Shown here piece after piece: positions 9,149 through 15,870 of a stretch of DNA of 64,000 nt. The notes below the pieces were generated by a model, which saw only the letters and a list, made by a program, of their open reading frames with translations, searched no databases and was not told the DNA's origin. The stretch comes from Leptotrichia wadei (GTDB lineage Bacteria; Fusobacteriota; Fusobacteriia; Fusobacteriales; Leptotrichiaceae): assembly GCF_007990445.1 (NCBI RefSeq), contig NZ_AP019841.1, positions 1,860,001 to 1,924,000 on the forward strand, given 5' to 3'. Positions within the stretch are counted from its first letter, which is position 1, and each line of letters opens with the position of its first letter. A program made the position numbers and the translations under genes.

Positions 9149-9265
9149 TTGATTTAATGGTGGTTTAATTGTTATAGTGTATACTATATTCAGATCGATT
9201 AAAAGATCTGAAACCTCAATTAACCCCCCCTTTTATGAGACCTCTTTTTTAAGAGGTCTTTTTTC
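9149..9265 (+). ncRNA. Candidate small RNA with own promoter and terminator
   Basis: Between argS and the next gene there is a TTGATT-18-TATAGT promoter (9149-9178). After it come a hairpin CAGATC/GATCTG (9191-9210), a single-stranded tract with CCCCCCC (9225-9231), and a strong terminator. No open frame fits. An ~80-nt independent transcript is inferred; alternatively it is only the argS terminator region. The C-run between two stems is conspicuous in such AT-rich DNA. Confidence 0.4.
9237..9265 (+). terminator. Strong Rho-independent terminator
   Basis: A 9-bp perfect stem AGACCTCTT / AAGAGGTCT with loop TTTT, followed by six T. It ends either argS readthrough or the small RNA above. Confidence 0.85.
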
Positions 9266-9391
9266 AATTTATATTCTAAAATTTACTTGATTTAATATAT
9301 TAGAGGGTTTAGGCATATTTGAATTATTGACTTTAAATAATTTTATTAAATTAATAACAACAAAATAAAAAAAGAAAAGAGAGGAAAAAAA

Positions 9392-9679
9392 ATGTCAAAA
9401 CAACACGAATTTATTTATGATTATAGAGATGATCATAATGAAGAAAATAACAAAAAATTAGCAAGAAATGCAATTATTTTACTTGTTATTTCTATATTGC
9501 TATTTCTTTTTTCACATTTTGTGCTAATTAAACAAGGTGAAAAATTTAAACAGGAAATTCCAGCATTGAAGGAAAATAAGCAAAAATTGGAAAAGGAAGT
9601 TGAAGTTCTTAACGGAAATATAAAACACGGTGAAGACAGTTACAAAAAAGTTGAAGCGTTAATTAACAAATATAAATAA
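9392..9679 (+). CDS. Single-pass membrane protein with coiled coil (FtsL/FtsB-like topology)
   Basis: A 95-residue protein: ~25 charged cytoplasmic residues (MSKQHEFIYDYRDDHNEEN), one membrane helix at ~27-47 (AIILLVISILLFLFSHFVLI), then a heptad-rich lysine/glutamate coiled coil to the end. This bitopic layout is that of divisome proteins FtsL/FtsB/DivIC, but I see no sequence proof of homology. The start has GAGAGG 7 nt upstream. It precedes by 20 bp a deacetylase that has the same TM-plus-coiled-coil N-terminus, so the two may pair through their helices at the cell surface. Function unknown. Confidence 0.7.
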   Translation: MSKQHEFIYDYRDDHNEENNKKLARNAIILLVISILLFLFSHFVLIKQGEKFKQEIPALKENKQKLEKEVEVLNGNIKHGEDSYKKVEALINKYK

Positions 9680-9699
9680 GAAATGAGAGGTAATAAAAA

Positions 9700-10554
9700 A
9701 TGAAAAAAACATTTTCAGTCATTGGTATAATAGTGGCTATAATTGGATTCCTATATTCAGGAGTGCATATTTTTGGTACAACTGCAAAATTTATTGAACA
9801 CCATAGCTTAGAATCAAGCATAAAAAAATTAACACATGAAAAAAACACAAAAACTGCAGATTTAGCTGCGGTTACTAAGAAAAATGATGATGTAAAAGCA
9901 CAATATCAAAAGTTAAAAGCTGACAAAAAAATTAAAACAGTTTATTTGACATTTGATGACGGACCTTCAGGACATACTGATCAAATTCTTGAAATCCTGA
10001 AAAGAAATAATATAAAAGCTACATTTTTTGTAATCGGAATTGGAAAAAACTTTAAAGACTACAAGAAAATAACTGATCAAGGACATTCAATCGGACTGCA
10101 CAGCTTTACACATGAATATAAAAAAGTTTATGCAAACGAAGACAGTTTCTTTAAGGAATTTTATCAAATACATGATGCTATAAAATCTACAACTGGGCAA
10201 GATGTTAAAATTATAAGATTCCCTGGAGGTTCTAGCAACACTATTGCTTCAAAGGCTTTAAAAACTGCTATCATTAACAGATTGACAAGAGAAGGATTTG
10301 TTTATTTTGACTGGAACTGTGACAGTACAGATGCTTCTGGAAATAATGTTCCTGTAGCAAAATTAGTAAAATATGGTGTTTGTACAACTCATCCTGACAT
10401 TAATGTCCTAATGCACGATACAAATGCTAAGAAAACTACTGTTCAGGCTTTACAGCAAATTATAGACGGGTATAAAAAGGCAGGATATACATTTGAAACG
10501 TTAAATGTAAACAGCCCTAGAATCCAACATGTTAAACAGCCTGAAATAAAATAA
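9700..10554 (+). CDS. Membrane-anchored polysaccharide deacetylase (NodB domain)
   Basis: A carbohydrate esterase family 4 enzyme that probably removes N-acetyl groups from peptidoglycan or another surface glycan outside the inner membrane. The N-terminal membrane helix (~6-27) is followed by a coiled coil (35-78), then the NodB domain. Motif 1 is TFDDGPS with D86/D87, and the metal histidines are in GLHSFTHEY (H134, H138). RFPGGSSN (motif 3) and the final VLMHDTNAKKTT complete the active site. Length 284. The uncleaved anchor and the preceding small coiled-coil protein suggest a tethered enzyme. RlpA follows, making a cell-wall remodelling group. Confidence 0.88.
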   Translation: MKKTFSVIGIIVAIIGFLYSGVHIFGTTAKFIEHHSLESSIKKLTHEKNTKTADLAAVTKKNDDVKAQYQKLKADKKIKTVYLTFDDGPSGHTDQILEILKRNNIKATFFVIGIGKNFKDYKKITDQGHSIGLHSFTHEYKKVYANEDSFFKEFYQIHDAIKSTTGQDVKIIRFPGGSSNTIASKALKTAIINRLTREGFVYFDWNCDSTDASGNNVPVAKLVKYGVCTTHPDINVLMHDTNAKKTTVQALQQIIDGYKKAGYTFETLNVNSPRIQHVKQPEIK

Positions 10555-10596
10555 TTATAAAATAAGAAAAAAAAAAGTAAATTGACTTTAATAATA

Positions 10597-10605
10597 TGGT
10601 ATAAT
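10597..10605 (+). promoter_or_regulatory. Extended -10 promoter candidate for rlpA
   Basis: TGGTATAAT, an extended -10 (TGn plus perfect TATAAT), 100 nt before the rlpA start. A TTGACT is present but only 12 bp upstream, too close to serve as -35. Confidence 0.5.
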
Positions 10606-10671
10606 TAAGTTAAATATTCTCAAAATAGGTAATAAAAGGAGAGTCTACTAATAAATATCAAATTGGAGAAT

Positions 10672-10704
10672 ATGTTTTTATATATTTTTAGTAGCAAATA
10701 TTAA
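10672..10704 (+). other. Possible 10-codon leader ORF coupled to rlpA
   Basis: GGAG precedes an ATG whose frame reads [10 protein letters not shown] and stops with TAA one base before the rlpA ATG (TAA-A-ATG). rlpA itself has no recognisable ribosome binding site, so terminating ribosomes could reinitiate there. The GGAG-to-ATG spacing is only 3 nt, so this is tentative. Confidence 0.35.
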
Positions 10705-10705
10705 A

Positions 10706-11203
10706 ATGAGAAAAATAATTACTATGTTTGCGGGTCTGATGGTTTCATTGTCATTAGTTTCAGAAACAAAAACAGATGGAACAAATATAATTTACATAAA
10801 AAAAGAAATGATGAAGGCAGCTGATGATGTAGATAATGTAACAGATTTAACTGTTTCCAAAAAAGATGAAACTTCTGAAGCCGCAAAATCAAAAACTTCC
10901 AAACATTCACAAAAAGGAATTGCTTCATATTATGGTAAAAAATTACATGGAAGCAGAACAGCAAGTGGAGAAAGACACAATTCAAATGAAATGGTAGCTG
11001 CCCATAGAAGTTTACCATTTGGAACAAAAGTTAAAGTTACAAATTTAAGTAACGGTAAGGAAGTTATTGTAAAAATAAATGATAGAGGTCCTTTTGCAAA
11101 AGGACGTGTAATAGATTTAAGCTACGGAGCTTTTTCAAAAATTGAAAGTCCAGGAAAAGGGCTTACAAATGTAAAATTAGAAGTTCTAAATAATTTATAC
11201 TAA
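10706..11203 (+). CDS. rlpA: RlpA-like double-psi beta-barrel protein
   Basis: RlpA proteins are exported lytic transglycosylases or septal wall proteins that act on peptidoglycan lacking peptide stems. A weak signal sequence ([20 protein letters not shown]) is followed by a ~50-residue linker and the DPBB domain from ~68: [34 protein letters not shown], and [15 protein letters not shown]. His100 and Asp126, the residues equivalent to the known catalytic pair, are present. There is no C-terminal SPOR domain and no lipobox cysteine, so this is a short soluble form (165 residues). The start lacks a Shine-Dalgarno sequence; see the upstream mini-ORF. Confidence 0.85.
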   Translation: MRKIITMFAGLMVSLSLVSETKTDGTNIIYIKKEMMKAADDVDNVTDLTVSKKDETSEAAKSKTSKHSQKGIASYYGKKLHGSRTASGERHNSNEMVAAHRSLPFGTKVKVTNLSNGKEVIVKINDRGPFAKGRVIDLSYGAFSKIESPGKGLTNVKLEVLNNLY

Positions 11204-11204
11204 A

Positions 11205-11288
11205 TCCCATTTAAAAAACAGAAATTAAATTTTATGTTATTTGCTCCTATTGCAAAAAACTCATAATTAATTTACTATTTAAATGGGA
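11205..11288. repeat. 84-bp segment with 11-bp perfect inverted repeats
   Basis: TCCCATTTAAA at 11205-11215 is exactly inverted at 11278-11288 (TTTAAATGGGA). The right arm continues GAAATAGTATTAATTAAAAA and resembles bases 47751-47786. No T-tract follows, so it is not a normal terminator. It may be a small palindromic repeat unit. Nothing else is seen between rlpA and fabG. Confidence 0.4.
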
Positions 11289-11362
11289 AATAGTATTAAT
11301 TAAAAATTCAAAGCCAAAAAATTAGAAATTAGAAAAATTAAAAATAGGAAGGTGGAAGTATA

Positions 11363-12073
11363 GTGTTAAATGGTAAAATTGCATTAATTACAGGTGGTTC
11401 AAGAGGAATTGGGAAGGAAATTGCATTAAAATTTGCAGAAAATGGAGCTACAGTTATTTCTGGGGATTTAATTGATCCTGATTACAGCCATGAAAATGTT
11501 TCACATATAAAATTAAATGTTACAGATAGAGAAAATATCAAGGAAGCTGCAAAGGAAATCAAGGAAAAATATGGAAGACTAGATATTCTTGTAAATAATG
11601 CAGGAATTACAAGAGATGCATTGCTTCAAAGAATGAAGGAAGCTAACTGGGATTTGGTAATTGACATTAACTTAAAAGGTGTTTATAACGTAATGCAAGG
11701 ATTTGTTTCACTACTATTAAAAAGTAAAGCCTCAAGCGTAATTAATATGGCTTCTGTTGTCGGAATTGATGGAAATGCAGGGCAAACTAACTATGCCGCT
11801 ACTAAAGGTGGAGTAATTGCTATGGCAAAAACTTGGGCAAAGGAATTTGGTAGAAAAAATCTTAGAGCAAATGCAATTGCGCCAGGTTTCATCGAAACAA
11901 ATATGACTCACGTATTACCTGAAAAAATTGTAGAAAATGTACTTGCAAACACTCCACTTAGAAAAATGGGTGACGCTGAAGATGTAGCAAATGCGGCATT
12001 ATATCTAGCAAGTGACATGTCTAAATTCGTTACAGGACAAGTATTAAGAGTTGACGGAGGATTGAACTTATAA
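11363..12073 (+). CDS. fabG: 3-oxoacyl-ACP reductase (SDR family)
   Basis: An NADPH-dependent reductase of the fatty-acid elongation cycle. A short-chain dehydrogenase with GGSRGIG at 11-17, NNAG at 78-81 and the triad Ser131, Tyr144, Lys148 (YAATK). It ends in GQVLRVDGGLNL, as FabG does. Length 236. The start is GTG at 11363 behind AGGAAGGTGG. It is not in a fab cluster here, so a different ketoacyl or sugar substrate is possible, but the sequence is close to true FabG. The RNase H gene begins 6 bp after its stop. Confidence 0.85.
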   Translation: MLNGKIALITGGSRGIGKEIALKFAENGATVISGDLIDPDYSHENVSHIKLNVTDRENIKEAAKEIKEKYGRLDILVNNAGITRDALLQRMKEANWDLVIDINLKGVYNVMQGFVSLLLKSKASSVINMASVVGIDGNAGQTNYAATKGGVIAMAKTWAKEFGRKNLRANAIAPGFIETNMTHVLPEKIVENVLANTPLRKMGDAEDVANAALYLASDMSKFVTGQVLRVDGGLNL

Positions 12074-12079
12074 TCTGAA

Positions 12080-12712
12080 ATGTCAAAAAATCAAAAATTT
12101 TATGCCTATTTCATTATAAATACAAATGAAAATGGAATACTTGAAAATTGGGCGGAATGTCAAAAAAAAGTAAGCGGAAAAAAAGCCCGTTATAAATCGT
12201 TTAAAAGCCTTTTAGAAGCACAAGAATGGTTAAATTCTGGAGCAAATTATGAAAAAAAAGAAAAAAAGGATTTAACAAAACTGTACTCTGAACTGGAACG
12301 GGAGGCAATTTACTTTGATGCGGGAACAGGACGAGGCAATGGCGTAGAAGTCAGATTAACTGATTTTGATGGCAATTCGCTGCTTTATAAAATTATGAAT
12401 GAAAAAAATATCAATGAATTTGGAAATTATTATGTTGCCGACACCAGAACAAACAATTTTGGTGAATTAGTTGGTATTTATACAGCTTTTGTCTATGCAA
12501 AAAAATATGGTACAAAAATAATTTGTGGGGATAGTTCGCTGGTTATCGAATACTGGACTAAAGGGCGATATAACAGTTCCATCCTCGAAAGTGATACAGT
12601 TGAACTTATAAAAAAAACTGCTCTGATGAGAAATGAGTTTGAGAAAAGAGGAGGAACTGTAAAAAAAATCTCTGGAGATGTCAATCCAGCTGATTTAGGT
12701 TTCCATAAATAA
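12080..12712 (+). CDS. rnhA: RNase H with N-terminal viroplasmin (hybrid-binding) domain
   Basis: It cleaves the RNA strand of RNA/DNA hybrids. Residues ~6-55 form the viroplasmin/RNase H1 hybrid-binding domain (KFYAYFIINTNENGILENWA, KKARYKSFKSLLEAQEWLN). The catalytic domain follows with the DEDD set D80 (IYFDAGTGRGNG), E129 (NNFGELVGIY), D151 (ICGDSSLVIEYW) and D205 (NPADLGF). Length 210. It lies 6 bp behind fabG with only a distant GGAGG inside fabG, so translation is probably coupled. Activity is expected because all four acidic residues are present. Confidence 0.85.
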   Translation: MSKNQKFYAYFIINTNENGILENWAECQKKVSGKKARYKSFKSLLEAQEWLNSGANYEKKEKKDLTKLYSELEREAIYFDAGTGRGNGVEVRLTDFDGNSLLYKIMNEKNINEFGNYYVADTRTNNFGELVGIYTAFVYAKKYGTKIICGDSSLVIEYWTKGRYNSSILESDTVELIKKTALMRNEFEKRGGTVKKISGDVNPADLGFHK

Positions 12713-12731
12713 TATTAATCAAGGAGATTTT

Positions 12732-13208
12732 ATGAAAAAATTACTATTACTAATAATGATGCTTGTAATGTCTGTTATTGGGACAGCTGCTAAAAAAACT
12801 TTAAATAAGTCTTTTGAAGGGCAATATGTAAGATCAACAAATACTTTTACTTATGTAAAAGATAATCTGGTATTCCCAAATAAGACAATTAACTATACAG
12901 TAAAAGATGATTCTGGATTACTAGATCAAATCTATAATTTCATTGGTCAAAAATATGGAGTTACAGATACTGATGTTGTCGTTTTAGACATTGAAGGTAC
13001 TGCTTCTAATAAAAACAAAGTTATGACTATTAAAAAAATAACTAATTATCAAATACCTGAAGATAGATTACATCCGTCAGTATTTGGATTGCCATCATCA
13101 TCAACAAATACAGAAACTACTAATGACAATACAGCAGGTGTATCAAATAATGAAACTGAAACACCAAATTTAAATAATACTGGTTCATTCTTTAACCAAG
13201 GAAACTAA
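12732..13208 (+). CDS. Small secreted protein of unknown function
   Basis: A 158-residue protein with a clear signal peptide, MKKLLLLIMMLVMSVIGTAA (cleavage after TAA or TAAK). The mature part has a compact ~90-residue region (KSFEGQYVRSTNTFTYVKDN to MTIKKITNYQIPED) and a Ser/Thr/Asn-rich, low-complexity tail (~115-158) with no lipobox. AAGGAG lies 8 nt before the ATG. I do not recognise a family. It is last in the plus-strand run after rnhA (19 bp gap) and is followed by a terminator. Periplasmic or outer-surface location is inferred. Confidence 0.7.
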   Translation: MKKLLLLIMMLVMSVIGTAAKKTLNKSFEGQYVRSTNTFTYVKDNLVFPNKTINYTVKDDSGLLDQIYNFIGQKYGVTDTDVVVLDIEGTASNKNKVMTIKKITNYQIPEDRLHPSVFGLPSSSTNTETTNDNTAGVSNNETETPNLNNTGSFFNQGN

Positions 13209-13225
13209 TATTTAAATTGTTTTTT

Positions 13226-13260
13226 AGAGACTTTTTTCAAATGAATTAAGTCTCTTTAAT
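13226..13260 (+). terminator. Terminator of the fabG-rnhA run
   Basis: AGAGACT / AGTCTCT 7-bp stem followed by TTTAATTT, 17 bp after the secreted-protein gene. Confidence 0.6.
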
Positions 13261-13268
13261 TTATTAAA

Positions 13269-13308
13269 AAAATGTACCTTTAAACATTAAGTCTATTGGT
13301 ACATTTTT
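13269..13308. terminator. Bidirectional terminator between convergent genes
   Basis: AATGTACC (13271-13278) pairs with GGTACATT (13298-13305). T-runs flank it on both strands, so it can also end the ahpC / AhpF-like transcript coming from the right. Confidence 0.7.
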
Positions 13309-13395
13309 AGTTTTATGATTTCACAAGTTTTTTATTTTCTCTTTTTAAAAATTCTATTCTTTCAGATAAACCAATTTTGATTCTTTAATCTTATT

Positions 13396-14028
13396 TTAGG
13401 CATTAACAATAAGATTTATCAGCTCTTCAATAGTTTTAGCACCAACTGATTTTTGCTCTCCATTTATAAATACAACTGGTACTGCCTGAATATCCTTTTC
13501 CTTCGCTTCTTCAAAGAATACTGCACTGTCAACCATTGTTACTGTAATATTCTTATTGTATGTTGAAATAAGATTTAAAGCTTGAACTACATCTGGACAA
13601 TGTGTACAAGATAATGAAACAAACGTCTCAACATTTAAAGGCTTATTAACAGATTCAACTTTTGAAAGCTGATCTCCTTCTAACTTTTTCCCAAGTCCAG
13701 CCAATCCTAAAATTGCCAGAATAAAGCTGTTAAACTCGTGTCCGCCAGGAATTCCTGAAAAATTAATTCCAGTATTTTCTCCATCCTTTAAAAGTGTAAA
13801 AGATATTGGACGAGTGATATTCGCTTTATCCAAATCAGCCTTATCATTTTCAAACGATTTTTTCACATAGTTTACTTTTTCAGAAATTGCATCAACTTCC
13901 TGCAAAAAACTATCTAATTCCTTTGATTTTTCACTATCATCTAAAAATGCAGCTAATTCAATATTTGTGCTGATTTTATCAAAATAACCTTTTAACTGCT
14001 CTACAATATTACTATCTAATAAAGCCAT
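13396..14028 (-). CDS. Stand-alone AhpF N-terminal (thioredoxin-like) domain protein
   Basis: It corresponds to the tandem thioredoxin-fold N-terminal domain of alkyl hydroperoxide reductase subunit F, which passes electrons to AhpC through a CxxC pair, here C141-T-H-C144 in VSLSCTHCPDVVQALN. The C-terminal cis-Pro loop AVPVVFINGE is present. At 210 residues it lacks the whole FAD/NAD(P)H thioredoxin-reductase part of the usual ~510-520-residue AhpF. The stop and downstream terminator look natural, so this is a shortened protein and not an edge artefact. It lies 58 bp behind ahpC and is presumably reduced by a separate thioredoxin reductase. Ribosome binding site GGAGGG. Confidence 0.85.
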   Translation of the reverse strand: MALLDSNIVEQLKGYFDKISTNIELAAFLDDSEKSKELDSFLQEVDAISEKVNYVKKSFENDKADLDKANITRPISFTLLKDGENTGINFSGIPGGHEFNSFILAILGLAGLGKKLEGDQLSKVESVNKPLNVETFVSLSCTHCPDVVQALNLISTYNKNITVTMVDSAVFFEEAKEKDIQAVPVVFINGEQKSVGAKTIEELINLIVNA

Positions 14029-14086
14029 TTTCCCTCCTTCTAAGTAATTTTTTACAATTTATTTTTTTATAATTATCATAAAATTT

Positions 14087-14653
14087 TTAGATTTTACCTA
14101 CTAGATCTAATCCTGGTTTTAAAGTAGCTTCTCCTTCTTTCCATTTTGCTGGACAAACTAATCCTGGATTATCAGCTACGAATTTTGCAGCTTTTGCTCT
14201 TCTTACAAGTTCTGAGGCATCTCTTCCAATTCCTTCATCATTTACTTCATAAGCAACGATTTTCCCTTCTGGATTTATGATAAATGTTCCTCTGTAGGCA
14301 AGTCCGCTTTCTTCATTTAATACTTCAAATTCTCTTGAAATAGCTTTTGTTGGATCTCCAATCATTGTAAATTTAACTTTTCCGATTGCTTCAGAATGAT
14401 CATGCCAAGCCTTGTGTGTAAAATGAGTATCAGTACTTACTGAATAAACATTAAATCCTATTTTTTCCAATTCTTCTCTATGATCTTCCAAATCTTCCAA
14501 TTCTGTAGGACATACGAAAGTGAAATCAGCCGGGTAAAAAACCACAACATTCCATTTTCCTAAAAAGTCCTTTTCAAAACTTACTTCTCTAAATTCTTCA
14601 TTTTGGTAAGCTTGTGCTGTAAAGTTTTCAATTTTTTTTCCTATTAGTGACAT
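14087..14653 (-). CDS. ahpC: Peroxiredoxin AhpC
   Basis: A typical 2-Cys peroxiredoxin that reduces hydrogen peroxide and organic peroxides in the cytoplasm. The peroxidatic cysteine is C48 in [20 protein letters not shown] and the resolving one is C167 in [11 protein letters not shown]. Length 188 is standard. It starts behind AGGAGG, with a strong promoter and a PerR-like palindrome upstream (14690-14747). It pairs with the AhpF N-domain protein that follows. Together they form the peroxide defence of an oxygen-sensitive organism. Confidence 0.96.
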   Translation of the reverse strand: MSLIGKKIENFTAQAYQNEEFREVSFEKDFLGKWNVVVFYPADFTFVCPTELEDLEDHREELEKIGFNVYSVSTDTHFTHKAWHDHSEAIGKVKFTMIGDPTKAISREFEVLNEESGLAYRGTFIINPEGKIVAYEVNDEGIGRDASELVRRAKAAKFVADNPGLVCPAKWKEGEATLKPGLDLVGKI

Positions 14654-14689
14654 AATTTCCTCCTAATTATTAATATTATTATTTTTAAT

Positions 14690-14704
14690 TTGAAATGATT
14701 ACAA
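14690..14704 (-). promoter_or_regulatory. PerR-box-like operator upstream of ahpC
   Basis: A 15-bp palindrome TTGAAATGATTACAA (minus strand TTGTAATCATTTCAA) matches the Per box TTATAATNATTATAA at 11 of 14 defined positions. It sits about 10-25 nt downstream of the predicted start of transcription, where a repressor would block elongation. Peroxide-responsive control of ahpC by a PerR/Fur protein is inferred. Confidence 0.5.
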
Positions 14705-14719
14705 TTATTTCTTAGTTAC

Positions 14720-14747
14720 ATTATATCATAAAATAGAAATTTGTCAA
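14720..14747 (-). promoter_or_regulatory. Promoter of ahpC
   Basis: A perfect TTGACA and perfect TATAAT with 16-bp spacing and a TG extension (TGATATAAT). Confidence 0.8.
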
Positions 14748-14808
14748 ATATTTTTTAACATTTTATTTTATAACCTTTGATTTTATTTCAAAATTCTTTT
14801 TTTCAACG

Positions 14809-15666
14809 CTAATGCAGCTGATCAAATCCTTCACCAAAGACTTTTGTAGTATCTGTAACTGTAACAAAAGCAGTAGGATCGTGTGCTTTTAAAAATTTTC
14901 TTAGCTGTATAAACTGTCTTCTCTCAATAATTGTAAGCAAAATATCCTTTTCAGCTCCAGAATATCCTCCAACTCCCTTTAAAATCGTACATCCCCTATC
15001 AAAGTCCCTTAAAATATAATTTAACACAATATCCTTATTGGAAGTAATAATCATAATCTGTTTACGTGAATTAAATCCCTCTATAAATTTATCTGTAATG
15101 AATCCTGTCACATAAACACTTAACAGTCCCACAAGCCCCAATTCTACACCAAATGCAAAAATCGCCAAAAGAGTAACGATAGCATCAACAATGAAACTGG
15201 ACATTCCATAGCCAATGTGGCAATACTTGTTAATAATTCTCGCAATTATTGAAGTTCCACCTGTGGAAGACTCATATAAATAAATAATTGTTATTCCTAA
15301 GGCACAAATTGCACTTCCAAAAACTGTGGCTAGAAATATGTCTTTAGTAATAGTGTAATTGGGATAAAATTTTTCAAAAAAAGAAAGAAAAAAAGATAAA
15401 AGCACAGTTGCATAAATGCTCTTAAATCCAAATTGTCCGCTAATTACAATAAAAGCTAAAGCGAATAAAATTAAATTGCTAATAGCGACAAAAAGCCCTG
15501 TGGGAAAGCCGAATAAGCTGTTTATAACCAGGGCTAGCCCTGTTACTCCTCCACTTGCTATTTTATTTGGGAAAAAGAAAAACTGCAATCCCATTGCAAG
15601 AAAAAGAGTTCCTAATCCGATTAAAAAATACTCCTTAATTAATTTAAAAACTGTTTTTTTATTCAT
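14809..15666 (-). CDS. YitT family membrane protein (DUF161 + DUF2179)
   Basis: A 285-residue integral membrane protein. About six hydrophobic helices occupy residues 10-190, with family signatures PNKIASGGVTGLALVIN and ESSTGGTSIIARIINK. It then has a soluble C-terminal DUF2179 domain (RGCTILKGVGGYSGAEKDIL, ending DTTKVFGEGFDQLH). YitT proteins are widespread in low-GC bacteria; the transported or sensed substrate is not firmly known. Its own AAGGAG site and a 155-bp gap to ahpC suggest an independent transcript. Confidence 0.88.
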   Translation of the reverse strand: MNKKTVFKLIKEYFLIGLGTLFLAMGLQFFFFPNKIASGGVTGLALVINSLFGFPTGLFVAISNLILFALAFIVISGQFGFKSIYATVLLSFFLSFFEKFYPNYTITKDIFLATVFGSAICALGITIIYLYESSTGGTSIIARIINKYCHIGYGMSSFIVDAIVTLLAIFAFGVELGLVGLLSVYVTGFITDKFIEGFNSRKQIMIITSNKDIVLNYILRDFDRGCTILKGVGGYSGAEKDILLTIIERRQFIQLRKFLKAHDPTAFVTVTDTTKVFGEGFDQLH

Positions 15667-15703
15667 AAAATACTCCTTTCACCAAAAAATAAAAAAAGAT
15701 AAA

Positions 15704-15806
15704 TACAGTAAAACTATCTTAAAACTGAACTTGAAAACTATGATTATTTCACTCAAAACTTAAATTTATGTAATCTTTAATAGTTTTATTTTAAATGAGT
15801 TCGATT
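15704..15806. repeat. Dispersed ~100-bp intergenic repeat, copy 2
   Basis: It begins TACAGTAAAACT and runs through CTTAAAACTGAACTTGAAAA and CTATGATTATTTCACTCAAA. It aligns with 39564-39663 over ~95 bp at roughly 80% identity by eye. Near the right end TAGTTTTATTTTAAATGAG is a partial inverse of the left end. It lies between the YitT gene and sppA. Origin as a MITE is suggested by the inverted ends of copy 3. Confidence 0.6.
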
Positions 15807-15870
15807 ATAAAATAAAAAACGAAACTACTTTAAAATACTATTCTTTTTTCGCTTCGCTTAAATTTACTTA

